Assembly (NCBI GenBank): GCA_031263015.1
Contig: JAISGN010000006.1
Span: 47,448-111,447 of the forward strand
DNA: 64,000 nt
DNA from: Bacteroidales bacterium
GTDB taxonomy: Bacteria; Bacteroidota; Bacteroidia; Bacteroidales; P3
Reading direction: 5' to 3'
Notes under the pieces: model-generated
Told to the model about the DNA's origin: nothing
Seen by the model: only the letters and a program-made list of their open reading frames with translations
Databases searched by the model: none
In this document: positions 44,628 to 53,769 of the stretch, piece by piece
How positions within the stretch are numbered: position 1 is the first letter of the stretch
How the letters are laid out: each line of letters begins with the position of its first letter
Translations under genes and position numbers: made by a program

Positions 44628-46469
44628 ATGTGCGGAATAGTAGGATACATAGGAAATAAACAGGCTTACCCCATTTTGATTAAAGGCTTACATCGTTTGG
44701 AATATCGCGGATATGATTCTGCGGGAATTGCTCTTTTGGATGATGACACCAATCTGCACGTTTATAAAACGCAAGGCAAGGTTGCTAATCTTGAAGCCTT
44801 TTGTAAGGATAAGAATATAAGCGGTACGATTGGTATTGCCCACACTCGTTGGGCTACTCACGGCGAACCGAACGATGTGAATGCACATCCGCATTATTCT
44901 CAAAGCGAAAATTTGGCTCTTATCCACAATGGAATTATTGAAAACTACATCACTTTGAAGCAAATGCTTATTGACAAGGGCTATACCTTCGTTTCGCAAA
45001 CCGATACCGAAGTTTTGGTGCAGTTTGTTGAGTATGTGAAAAACGAAAACAACCTTTCGCTTTACGAAGCCGTGCATCAAGCCCTTACACAGGTCGTTGG
45101 GGCGTATGCAATTGCCGTAATAGAAAAAGGAAATCCCAATGTGTTAATAGCAGCCCGCAAAGGAAGTCCGTTAATCATAGGTATAGGCGAGGATGACTTC
45201 TTTCTCGGTTCGGATGCTTCGCCAATAGTTGAATATACTAAGGATGTGATATATTTAGAGGAAGAATCCATTGTTCAAATCACCAGAGGACAAAAAGATA
45301 TCGTCATTAAAAATCTGGATAATGTGGATTTGAAACAGAATATTCAGAAGATACAGATAGATTTGAGTGAAATAGAAAAAGGAGGCTTCCCTCACTTTAT
45401 GCTAAAAGAGATTTTTGAACAGCCGAAGAGCCTTTTGATGTGTATGAACGGAAGAGTGGAGAGACAAAACGTTGTTCTTAGCGGCATAAGAGAAAATATT
45501 GAGAAATTCAGAAATACAAACAGAATAATAATAACGGCTTGCGGCACATCATGGCACGCAGGTATAATAGGGAAATATCTTTTTGAATCATTCTGTAAAA
45601 TACCCGTGCAGATAGAAGTTGCATCCGAATTTCGCTATCGCCATCCTGTTGTGCGGAAAAGCGATATCCTTATAGCCATATCTCAATCGGGAGAAACGGC
45701 AGATACAATTGCCGCGATGGAATTGGCAAAAAAGCAAGGTACTTTCATATATGGAATCTGTAATGTAGTAGGTTCGTCCGTTGCTCGCTTGACTGACAGC
45801 GGTACATACACACATGCCGGTCCCGAAATAGGCGTTGCATCCACCAAAGCCTTCACAACGCAGGTCGCAGTCTTGACAATGATGGCTTTAACCATTGGAA
45901 AAGAACTTGGAACTATTGATGACGCAACATATCATCGCATATCAAAAGAATTATCTCAAATTCCGCAAAAAATAGAGAGCATTCTGAGCCACGCAGAGCG
46001 CATTGAAAAAGTATCAAAGGTCTTTACATACGCACGAAACTTTATGTACTTGGGACGCGGATATAATTATGCCGTAGCCTTAGAAGGAGCCCTTAAACTA
46101 AAAGAAATATCCTACATTCATGCAGAGGGCTATCCTGCTGCCGAAATGAAGCATGGACCGATTGCATTGGTGGATGAAGATATGCCTATAGTGGTTATAG
46201 CCCCCAAATTCGGCATTTATGACAAGATTGTCTCAAATGTACAGGAGTTAAAGGCACGAAACGGACGCATTATTGCTATTGTATCGGAAGGAGACGACAG
46301 AATAGCAAAAATAGCTGACTATTCAATAGAAATACCCGACGTAGAAGAATGTTTAACTCCGCTTTTGACGGTTATTCCTTTGCAATTGCTGTCGTATTAC
46401 ATAGCAACGGCAAAAGGAAGAGACGTAGATCAGCCGCGAAACCTCGCAAAGTCGGTTACGGTTGAGTAA
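44628..46469 (+). CDS. glmS: Glutamine-fructose-6-phosphate aminotransferase (isomerising)
   Basis: The 613-residue enzyme makes glucosamine 6-phosphate from fructose 6-phosphate and glutamine, the entry step to UDP-GlcNAc for peptidoglycan and LPS. The nucleophile Cys2 leads the glutaminase domain (MCGIVGYIG, RLEYRGYDSAGIA, HTRWATHG). Two SIS domains follow with TACGTSWHAG, SQSGETADTIAA and the C-terminal PRNLAKSVTVE. Full length. It is followed after 15 bases by murF-alr, so two wall-precursor genes are grouped. Confidence 0.98.
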   Translation: MCGIVGYIGNKQAYPILIKGLHRLEYRGYDSAGIALLDDDTNLHVYKTQGKVANLEAFCKDKNISGTIGIAHTRWATHGEPNDVNAHPHYSQSENLALIHNGIIENYITLKQMLIDKGYTFVSQTDTEVLVQFVEYVKNENNLSLYEAVHQALTQVVGAYAIAVIEKGNPNVLIAARKGSPLIIGIGEDDFFLGSDASPIVEYTKDVIYLEEESIVQITRGQKDIVIKNLDNVDLKQNIQKIQIDLSEIEKGGFPHFMLKEIFEQPKSLLMCMNGRVERQNVVLSGIRENIEKFRNTNRIIITACGTSWHAGIIGKYLFESFCKIPVQIEVASEFRYRHPVVRKSDILIAISQSGETADTIAAMELAKKQGTFIYGICNVVGSSVARLTDSGTYTHAGPEIGVASTKAFTTQVAVLTMMALTIGKELGTIDDATYHRISKELSQIPQKIESILSHAERIEKVSKVFTYARNFMYLGRGYNYAVALEGALKLKEISYIHAEGYPAAEMKHGPIALVDEDMPIVVIAPKFGIYDKIVSNVQELKARNGRIIAIVSEGDDRIAKIADYSIEIPDVEECLTPLLTVIPLQLLSYYIATAKGRDVDQPRNLAKSVTVE

Positions 46470-46484
46470 TTATTTCAATAATAT

Positions 46485-48872
46485 ATGATTTTGTCGGTTC
46501 GTAACATCGCTTCCATTCTCCGGACTGCCGTTAAGGGCGATACGGATTTTGAAATAAAGAATCTGTTGTTTGATTCCCGAAGATTAAATGTTGCGAATAA
46601 TACTCTGTTCTTTGCGATAACCACCGCCAACAATGACGGCAGAAAATTTATACCTTATTTATATGCACAGGGAGTAAGAGCCTTTGTGTTGCAAGGAGAT
46701 TTTGATACGACAGGATTTGATGATGCCGCATTTATATTTGTCAATAACACCATTAAGGCATTGCAAGAGATAGCCGTTGCCAAAAGACAGGAATGCAAAG
46801 CAGTGCCTGTCGTTGCCATAACAGGCTCTAACGGCAAGACAATAGTCAAAGACTGGATTGTTCAATTGATTGGCGGCGACAGGAAGTTATGTTATACGCC
46901 CCGAAGTTACAATTCGCAGATTGGAGTGCCGTTTTCGGTTTGGAATATAAGCAAAGATGACGACCTTGCCATATTTGAAGCCGGTATTTCAAAGCCTGAC
47001 GAAATGGAACACTTGGAACAAATCATTCAACCCTCGTTTGGCATTCTTACAAACATAGGAGATGCTCATCAGGTCAATTTCCCGTCCGTTGAAACAAAGT
47101 TAAAAGAGAAATTAAAGCTCTTTTCCCACTGCCAAAGCCTTATTTTCTGCAAGGATATCATCAATTCGGAGGTTGTAAAAGCCGTTTTGCCGAATGTAAA
47201 TCTTATTGCATGGAGCAGAAACGATGACAGATGCAAATCAATAGCGGCTCTGTTGCCCTTTAACGACAAAGCAAGCACGGAAAACGCCATAAACGCATAT
47301 CTTTTTGCCCAAATGGCGGGTATAAATGAAGGGAAACTGCGTCAAAGAGCCGCAAAACTGCATGCTTTGGAGCAAAGGCTGAACGTAAAGGTGGCAACAG
47401 GCAACTCAATCATCATTGACGACAGTTATTCCGCCGATTTGGTGTCGCTGGAGATTGCTTTGGACTTTCTCAATCAGCAAAAGCACGGAGCGGAACGCAT
47501 AGTTATCATTTCGGATATTGAGCAGAGTGGCATAGATGCAAAAGATATGGTGAGCAAAATAAGCCTTATGCTCACCAATAAGCATATTAAAAAAGCGTAT
47601 TGCATAGGCAGAAAATTCTTTGCTCACAAGAGCGAAATAAAGCTTGATAACGAAGTTTTCGAATCAACGAATAATTTTATAAAACGCCTTAATATTTCGG
47701 ACTTCGCAAATAAGGCTATATTGATAAAAGGAGCGAGGTCGTTTGAATTTGAAACCATCAGCCGCCTGCTTGAAGACAAAACCCACGAAACCCGTTTGGA
47801 AATCAACCTTTCTGCTTTGAGCGACAACGTTCGCTATTATAAATCGCTCCTGCAGCCTTGCGTCAAAATGATGTCAATGGTTAAGGCGTCTTCTTACGGA
47901 TGCGGCGGCTGGGAAGTTGCTTCCGCATTGCAGAACGGAAGCAATGTTGATTATCTTGCAGTGGCTTTTGCCGACGAAGGGGCGGATTTGCGAAATAATG
48001 GCATATCTCTGCCGATTATGGTGATGAGTCCCGAGAGCAGAGCAATAGAAAAAATCATTCATCACAACTTAGAACCCGAGATTTACTCGCTTCCAATCCT
48101 CAAACAGATGGTTTCAGCCGCCTATAAGCCTATAAACATTCATCTGAAGCTTGATACGGGAATGCATCGCTTGGGTTTGGAGCGGCAAGACATTGAAACG
48201 GCAATCTCAATCATCAAAAACTCGCCGTATATTCAAATAAAATCGGTCTTTTCTCACCTTTTCGGTGCCGACAATCCCGATTTGGACAAATACACTCTTG
48301 ACCAGATTGCTCTCTTTGAAGAGAACAGCAAAATAATAGTTGATAATTTTGATTACAAAATAATGAGACATCTTGCCAATTCAGCGGCTATCGTTCGTTT
48401 TCCGCAGGCTCATTATGATATGGTGAGGCTTGGCATCGGTATGTACGGCATCGGCTGCAACCAAACCTCACAGGCAAACCTCAGATACGTGCATAAACTC
48501 CGCACAACCATCACTCAGATTCGTCATATCCGCAAAGACGACAACGTTGGCTACAATCACAACTTCATTGCTAAGCAAGATATGATTATTGGCGTCATTC
48601 CGATTGGTTATGCAGACGGATTGAACCGCCATCTGGGCAATGGTAATTATGAAGTGAGGATTGGCGAGGATAAAGCGGCGATTATCGGCAACGTTTGTAT
48701 GGATATGTGTATGATAGACCTGTCTTGCGTGAATGCAAACGAAGGAGATGAGGTCGTAATCTTCGCAGAACAGTATCCTGTTGCGGCAATGTGCGAAGCA
48801 TTGCAAACCATACCTTACGAAGTCTTCACTTCCATTTCGCCGAGAGTGAAAAGAGTATATTTTTCCGAATAA
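46485..48872 (+). CDS. Bifunctional MurF-type ligase/alanine racemase
   Basis: This is a 795-residue fusion. The N-terminal part is a Mur ligase of the MurF type with the P-loop TGSNGKT at residues 113-119. It would join D-Ala-D-Ala to UDP-MurNAc-tripeptide. The C-terminal part from about residue 430 is a fold-III alanine racemase (RLEINLSALSDNVRYYKS) with PLP lysine Lys467 in MVKASSYGCGG and the MHRLGL block. This fusion is characteristic of Bacteroidota and couples D-Ala supply to its use. In such fusions the Mur domain may be degenerate. Its P-loop is intact here, with KTIVKDW where KTTTKE is usual. Confidence 0.93.
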   Translation: MILSVRNIASILRTAVKGDTDFEIKNLLFDSRRLNVANNTLFFAITTANNDGRKFIPYLYAQGVRAFVLQGDFDTTGFDDAAFIFVNNTIKALQEIAVAKRQECKAVPVVAITGSNGKTIVKDWIVQLIGGDRKLCYTPRSYNSQIGVPFSVWNISKDDDLAIFEAGISKPDEMEHLEQIIQPSFGILTNIGDAHQVNFPSVETKLKEKLKLFSHCQSLIFCKDIINSEVVKAVLPNVNLIAWSRNDDRCKSIAALLPFNDKASTENAINAYLFAQMAGINEGKLRQRAAKLHALEQRLNVKVATGNSIIIDDSYSADLVSLEIALDFLNQQKHGAERIVIISDIEQSGIDAKDMVSKISLMLTNKHIKKAYCIGRKFFAHKSEIKLDNEVFESTNNFIKRLNISDFANKAILIKGARSFEFETISRLLEDKTHETRLEINLSALSDNVRYYKSLLQPCVKMMSMVKASSYGCGGWEVASALQNGSNVDYLAVAFADEGADLRNNGISLPIMVMSPESRAIEKIIHHNLEPEIYSLPILKQMVSAAYKPINIHLKLDTGMHRLGLERQDIETAISIIKNSPYIQIKSVFSHLFGADNPDLDKYTLDQIALFEENSKIIVDNFDYKIMRHLANSAAIVRFPQAHYDMVRLGIGMYGIGCNQTSQANLRYVHKLRTTITQIRHIRKDDNVGYNHNFIAKQDMIIGVIPIGYADGLNRHLGNGNYEVRIGEDKAAIIGNVCMDMCMIDLSCVNANEGDEVVIFAEQYPVAAMCEALQTIPYEVFTSISPRVKRVYFSE

Positions 48873-48873
48873 A

Positions 48874-49041
48874 GTCCGAGTCGGACTGACATTATATTTC
48901 CACCAAACGCTGTTTGTCCGTGTCGGACTGACGTTATGTTTTTCTCAAACGCTGTTTCGTTTTAATAAAAGGCTGTTTCAAAAAAATGAAAGCCTGTTTC
49001 ATTTTAACAGAACAGCCTTTTGTTTTAATGATATGCGATGT
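48874..49041. repeat. 21-bp phased array R11 (8 perfect-period units)
   Basis: Eight units of exactly 21 bases begin one base after the murF-alr stop. In order, spacer then word: GTCCGAGTCG GACTGACATTA; TATTTCCACC AAACGCTGTTT; GTCCGTGTCG GACTGACGTTA; TGTTTTTCTC AAACGCTGTTT; CGTTTTAATA AAAGGCTGTTT; CAAAAAAATG AAAGCCTGTTT; CATTTTAACA GAACAGCCTTT; TGTTTTAATG ATATGCGATGT. The hairpin module (spacer GTCCGNGTCG plus its word) occurs twice. The last unit resembles a degenerate inverted copy of it. The array ends 5 bases before the next gene's stop. Confidence 0.95.
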
Positions 49042-49046
49042 GCGTG

Positions 49047-50120
49047 TTACAGAGTGTCTTTGTATTTGCTCATATCGTGCTTTTCAACTCCCCAAAACGC
49101 CTCATCGGTCTCACCATTGTTCTCTTCAAAAATTTTTTTCGCCTCTTCAAGCATTTTCTTCTTTTGTTTGCGGCGTTTGTAAAGGTGATACGCAACGGCG
49201 ATAAGGGCTATCAGACCCAGCAAACCAAATCCGATGACAAGGAAAAGTTCTGTCAGATAATTGCGATAAAGAGATGCGTAAATGAGAACGCCTCTGTCGG
49301 TGATAATCTTTACCAAAAACAAAGCCAAAAGAAATATGATAAGCGGAAGATTAAGTTTCACGGCGAGGATGTTGCGTTTGGGCGGAATATGTTTGTATTT
49401 CCTGATGACAAGAGCATAAATGAATAAAACACAACCAAGAATCATGGCAAAAATACCAAGTTCGTTGGGATTGAAATGAGGTATGAGGAAAAACAAAGCA
49501 AGATATGCGACACCGATAAGGGAAGGCAAGGCGATGTTATAAAGCGATTTATCCCTGATGTATCCTAACAGCGGATTGAAAAGGTACTTTATCAGCCCGA
49601 AAGTTGCCCAGATGCAGAGCAAAGCAACGATGACAGCCGCCAAAACGCATAATATTTTTCCGAAAGCATTTGGGAAGGAAATCTCAAGAAAGTCCGTAAT
49701 CAGATTAGAAGACCACAGGAAAAAGATATGACCGAAGATAAAATTGCCAAGAACTCTTACGATGCCGTTAATTATGTTCCAGTAGCAGAATATTCGTAAG
49801 GATTCGTTCAAACGAAGTCCGAATTCCGTTAAAACAAGCAAATTCAGCAGCGTAAAGATGATTACGACCACCGGAGCAGTGCCGAAGATTGCCATAATGT
49901 TGTCTGCGTCCGTCCAAACGTCAGCCGATAGAGCGGAAGTGGTGTTATCGAAACGTATAGTGCCCGTATAAAAAATTGTAGTGATTTGATGGCTGAACGC
50001 AGGTATGATTGTGAAGAACTGATAGAGGTAAAAAACCAACATAAAGGACAATACGAAGATTGCAGCGCTGTTAAGCATCTTTATTTTGCCGAATCTGTTC
50101 TGTATTTGTTTGATTTCCAT
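49047..50120 (-). CDS. Multi-span inner-membrane protein of unknown function
   Basis: The 357-residue protein has about eight hydrophobic segments (around residues 16-40, 80-98, 108-128, 152-175, 198-215, 222-240, 254-273 and 290-312) and a basic, acidic-ended C-terminal tail (KRRKQKKKMLEEAKKIFEEN). I see no transporter or protease motif. It follows the 137-residue gene by 6 bases and may form an operon with it and pheT. Function unknown. Confidence 0.7.
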   Translation of the reverse strand: MEIKQIQNRFGKIKMLNSAAIFVLSFMLVFYLYQFFTIIPAFSHQITTIFYTGTIRFDNTTSALSADVWTDADNIMAIFGTAPVVVIIFTLLNLLVLTEFGLRLNESLRIFCYWNIINGIVRVLGNFIFGHIFFLWSSNLITDFLEISFPNAFGKILCVLAAVIVALLCIWATFGLIKYLFNPLLGYIRDKSLYNIALPSLIGVAYLALFFLIPHFNPNELGIFAMILGCVLFIYALVIRKYKHIPPKRNILAVKLNLPLIIFLLALFLVKIITDRGVLIYASLYRNYLTELFLVIGFGLLGLIALIAVAYHLYKRRKQKKKMLEEAKKIFEENNGETDEAFWGVEKHDMSKYKDTL

Positions 50121-50126
50121 TTTACA

Positions 50127-50540
50127 TTACTTCCATCTGTACCAAAACATCCTGTCTTTAATCTGCGTTTCCAAGATTGTGATGATTTCCTGTGCCATTA
50201 TAATAAACACATCCAGTTCTTTATCTTTCAGCCACTTCATTCCGAACTTTTCTTGTCTGCATGCGGCGGAGAAATGTATCATAAAATCATCGCCGGACTT
50301 CATTACCCACTGCACAGCCTTCTTTTCATTATCAATGGCATTTGACAAGACGCCCAGCGAACCAAAGTTGTTGTCAAACAACCAGTGTAACGCTGCCTCA
50401 TCTCCTCGTACCGCATTAGAGAAAGCAGCCAATTCAGGGTATCCGTTTTGCAAAAGAAAGTTGAAAAACTTCTTCTGTCCGTGCAAACTCTTATTGAGGG
50501 CTATGAGAATCTTAATATCGTAATGTGTAAGCGACTTCAT
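50127..50540 (-). CDS. Conserved-looking hypothetical protein, 137 residues
   Basis: A small helical cytosolic protein with short repeated phrases (NGYPELAAFSNAVRGDEAALHWL, then NNFGSLGVLSNAIDNEKKAVQWV) suggesting two or three alpha-helical repeats like ankyrin/HEAT units. It lies 2 bases after pheT on the same strand. I recall similar hypothetical proteins in Bacteroidales but no function. No catalytic residues stand out. Confidence 0.7.
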   Translation of the reverse strand: MKSLTHYDIKILIALNKSLHGQKKFFNFLLQNGYPELAAFSNAVRGDEAALHWLFDNNFGSLGVLSNAIDNEKKAVQWVMKSGDDFMIHFSAACRQEKFGMKWLKDKELDVFIIMAQEIITILETQIKDRMFWYRWK

Positions 50541-50542
50541 GG

Positions 50543-53011
50543 CTATCGTAGTTTGGCTCCGAGTTTATCTTCGAAGCCTTTGAGGAGTTTATTCATTATT
50601 CCATCAATCTGTTTGTCGGTAAGCGTCTTGTCGTTGTCCTGCAATATGAAACTGATAGCATATTGCTTCTTGCCGCTTTCAAGTTTCTCGCCCTCATAAA
50701 CATCAAAGAGCGACATCTTCCTTAACAACCGCTTCTCATATTGAAGAGCCGTCTGCTCCATTTGAGCAAAGGTTACAGCCTTATCAACCACCAACGCCAA
50801 ATCTCTTCGTACCGCAGGGAATTTAACGACCTCCCGATACTTTATCTCTTTCTTTGGCAAAATTTTTATCAGCAAATCCCATGCGAAATCGGCATAATAA
50901 ACCTCCTGTTTTAAGTCAAAAGCCTTGCAAACCTTCGCATCCACCTGCCCAAAGCAAACATAAGTCTTGCCGTTGTTGCGATTAACCAACCGCAAACCCT
51001 GCTTTATATCACCGGAACCAAACTCCTGCTGCTCAAAAGCCGACAAATCCAACCGCAAACGCTGCAAAACATTCATCACAACATTCTTCAAATAAAAGAA
51101 ATCAGCCTTTTGCGGCTTCTGTTGCCAGGTTTCCTCCTGCACATTGCCCGTTACAAGCAGCGCAAGGTGCTTTTGCTCATCATAGCGTTTGGTTATAAGG
51201 CTGTCGTTTGCGTTTTCGGGATTCTTTTTGTAGCAATTGCCGAATTCAAATATCCTTATGTTGTTTGTTTTTCTGTTTATGTTGTAGGCAAGTGTCTCCA
51301 TACCGCCATACAACAGCGTTTGACGCATCACACCCAAGTCTTTGCTCAACGCATTTAAGACATTAACCGAATGCTTAGCAGGGAAGTCGGCATTGTTATC
51401 ATAATACGCCGTCTTGGAAAGAGAATTGCACATCGTCTCATTGAAGCCTAACGAACTCAAAAGGTCGGAAACAATGTTTTGAATCTTATCCTGATTTGGT
51501 TTTTGCTCATAAGACAGGCTGCTTTTGACCGATTGCGGCATCTCAACGTTGTTATAGCCGTATATTCGCAACACTTCTTCAATCACATCGCACTCTCTAT
51601 TGACATCAACCTTGTTTGTAGGCACTTCAATCGTCAATCCGCTTTGGTCTTCCCTGACAATGTTCATCTCAAGCGAAGTAAGAATGAGTTTAACGGTGCT
51701 TCTGTCAATACGTTTGCCGATAAGGCTGTCCATTCTGTCAAAGTTCAGTTCCACCACAGCAGGTTTCACCGCTTTGGGATAAACATCCATCAACTCGCTT
51801 GCGAAGTTTCCGCAGGCTATCTCTTGCATTAAAAGTGCCGCACGCTTCAAAGCGTAGGTCGTAATGTTGGCATCGCCGCCGCGTTCAAAGCGAAAAGAGG
51901 CATCTGTTTTGAGATTATGATGTTTTGACGCCTTTCTGATTGCCACAGGGTTGAAATAAGCGGACTCCAACAGGATATTGCGGGTGTCATTGCTCACTCC
52001 CGAGTCCTGTCCTCCGTAAATACCGCCCAGACACATCGCTTTGTCGCCGTCAGACACTATTGCCTCATTGCCGTTTAAGGTTCTGCTCACGCCATCAAGC
52101 GTTATGAAGGTCGTACCTTTTGGCATCGTCCGCACGCTGATTGATTTGCTTTCTATCTTATCAAAATCAAAAGCGTGCAAAGGCTGACCGGTTTCCATCA
52201 AAACGAAGTTAGTAATATCCACAACGTTGTTTATGGGTTTCAAACCTATCATCCGCAGCCGTTCTTGCAACCATTGAGGGGACGGAGCAATCTTTAAATC
52301 CTTTATAACCAAAGCAGAATATCGCGAACAAAGGCTTTCGTCTATCGTTATGCCGATATTGCCGCTTTTATCGCCGCTTTCAAAGCCATCAACGCAAGGA
52401 TAAACCACCTCATACTTCTTTTCATTGCAGCGGGAGTTGAGAACGGCAGCCAAATCTCTTGCTACGCCGATATGAGACGCCGCATCCGAACGATTGGGAG
52501 TAAGTCCTATCTCAAAGATATGGTCTTCCGTTATGTTAAAATAGTCTTTGGCTGCCTGTCCTGTTTGACTTTGAGGCGGCAAAACGAGGATTCCGTCATG
52601 ATTATCGCTCAATCCGAGTTCTTTTTCCGAACAAATCATTCCCTCCGATACTGCTCCCCGCAATTTAGTCCTTTTTATCTCAAAGCAGTTATCAGCATCC
52701 GTATAAACCTTCGCTCCTAATGTTGCAACGATAACCTTGATTCCCGCTTTTACATTAGGCGCTCCGCAAACTATATTCAAAGGATGCTCAAATCCAACCT
52801 CAACCTGCGTCAGGTGAAGGTGGTCGCTGTCGGGGTGAGGCTCACAAGACAGCACTTCTCCCACGTAATACTTCTCCAAACCGCCTTTTAAACTCTGCAC
52901 AACCTCAATTTCCTCCACCTCAAGCCCCGCAAAAGTGAGCAGATTCGCCGCTTGGTCAGCCGACAAGGTGGTTTTAACATAATCTTTGAGCCAATTATAA
53001 GATATCTTCAT
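50543..53011 (-). CDS. pheT: Phenylalanine-tRNA ligase beta subunit
   Basis: The 822-residue subunit of the alpha2-beta2 synthetase carries the editing and tRNA-anchoring domains. The N-terminal MKISYNWLKDYV, the EMAP-like tRNA-binding domain (about residues 42-155, HLHLTQVEVG, IVCGAPNV), the B3/B4 editing domain, B5 and the C-terminal anticodon-binding fold (VVKFPAVRRDLALVVD near 725) are all present. Length is normal. pheS is elsewhere. Promoter: TTTG, 18 bases, TAATTTTG on the minus strand (53118-53089), with a leader of about 70 bases. Confidence 0.97.
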   Translation of the reverse strand: MKISYNWLKDYVKTTLSADQAANLLTFAGLEVEEIEVVQSLKGGLEKYYVGEVLSCEPHPDSDHLHLTQVEVGFEHPLNIVCGAPNVKAGIKVIVATLGAKVYTDADNCFEIKRTKLRGAVSEGMICSEKELGLSDNHDGILVLPPQSQTGQAAKDYFNITEDHIFEIGLTPNRSDAASHIGVARDLAAVLNSRCNEKKYEVVYPCVDGFESGDKSGNIGITIDESLCSRYSALVIKDLKIAPSPQWLQERLRMIGLKPINNVVDITNFVLMETGQPLHAFDFDKIESKSISVRTMPKGTTFITLDGVSRTLNGNEAIVSDGDKAMCLGGIYGGQDSGVSNDTRNILLESAYFNPVAIRKASKHHNLKTDASFRFERGGDANITTYALKRAALLMQEIACGNFASELMDVYPKAVKPAVVELNFDRMDSLIGKRIDRSTVKLILTSLEMNIVREDQSGLTIEVPTNKVDVNRECDVIEEVLRIYGYNNVEMPQSVKSSLSYEQKPNQDKIQNIVSDLLSSLGFNETMCNSLSKTAYYDNNADFPAKHSVNVLNALSKDLGVMRQTLLYGGMETLAYNINRKTNNIRIFEFGNCYKKNPENANDSLITKRYDEQKHLALLVTGNVQEETWQQKPQKADFFYLKNVVMNVLQRLRLDLSAFEQQEFGSGDIKQGLRLVNRNNGKTYVCFGQVDAKVCKAFDLKQEVYYADFAWDLLIKILPKKEIKYREVVKFPAVRRDLALVVDKAVTFAQMEQTALQYEKRLLRKMSLFDVYEGEKLESGKKQYAISFILQDNDKTLTDKQIDGIMNKLLKGFEDKLGAKLR

Positions 53012-53143
53012 TCGTTTGCTTTTTTTATGTGCCTGTTTCGGCTATATTATTTGTGCTTTCGCCCCAACACTACTTTATTATACGCCTGCAAAATTAAGAA
53101 AAAAGATTCTAATACAAACAAAGACCATCTCAAACCCTCATTC

Positions 53144-53697
53144 CATCCGCATACGACTTTGTTTCGCACCGACAATATTTTGTTCCAACGCCCCGAAATC
53201 AACTTCCAACGCCATCAACCTTCCTTTCACGGGCATACTCCTTTATTATATGGGCATACAAGTGCGTGTCGCACCGACATTATTTCCTCTCATCCGCCAA
53301 CAACTTTGTTCCATCCGCCAACAACTTCCTTTCATCACCCCCCAAACGCCCTTTTGTTCCCGCAAAATCAAGTTTTATTCGTGCAGAATTTGCTTTGGTT
53401 CATCTGTAATCAAATAAGGTTGGGTGAAACATCGTATGTTTTGACCGAAAACATGCCATGTTTTGACCCGAAACATACGATGTTTTGCCCGAAAACATAC
53501 GATGTTTCACCCAACCAAATCAAATCCTGCGGGAATCAAACCAAATTCTACACGAATAAAACTTGATTTTGAATGAATGAAAGGGCGTTTTGCTGTTGTA
53601 TGCCCTGATAATGCTGCGGTATGCCCTGATAATGTTGTCGTATGCCCTGATAATGTTGTTGTATGCCTTGATTTTGATGCGGCGGTTGCAAGGAAAA
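53144..53697. repeat. Composite 21/22-bp phased array R12, about 26 units
   Basis: Almost the whole pheT-gltX gap is one array. From 53144 thirteen 21-bp units run to about 53416, with words such as CAACTTTGTTC and spacers such as CATCCGCCAA, and one hairpin module at 53262 (GTGCGTGTCG, CACCGACATTA). Four 22-bp units follow, with near-palindromes AAACATnnnATGTTT at 53427, 53449, 53471 and 53493. Then come 21-bp units again, including four GTATGCC copies at 53598, 53619, 53640 and 53661. Because 21 bases is 7 codons, spurious heptad peptides appear in several frames here. Confidence 0.9.
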
Positions 53698-53769
53698 TCA
53701 CGGCGGAATGAAGGAAAAAACGTACCTTTGCAAATCATAAAAAATCAAAACCTTAATTAGACATCGTTT

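Noticed and set aside
52952..53566. 204-residue plus-strand frame rich in His, Pro, Thr with heptad peptides
   Set aside because: It overlaps the 5' end of pheT and array R12. The heptads follow from the 21-base period (7 codons) and similar open frames appear in other frames and on the other strand.
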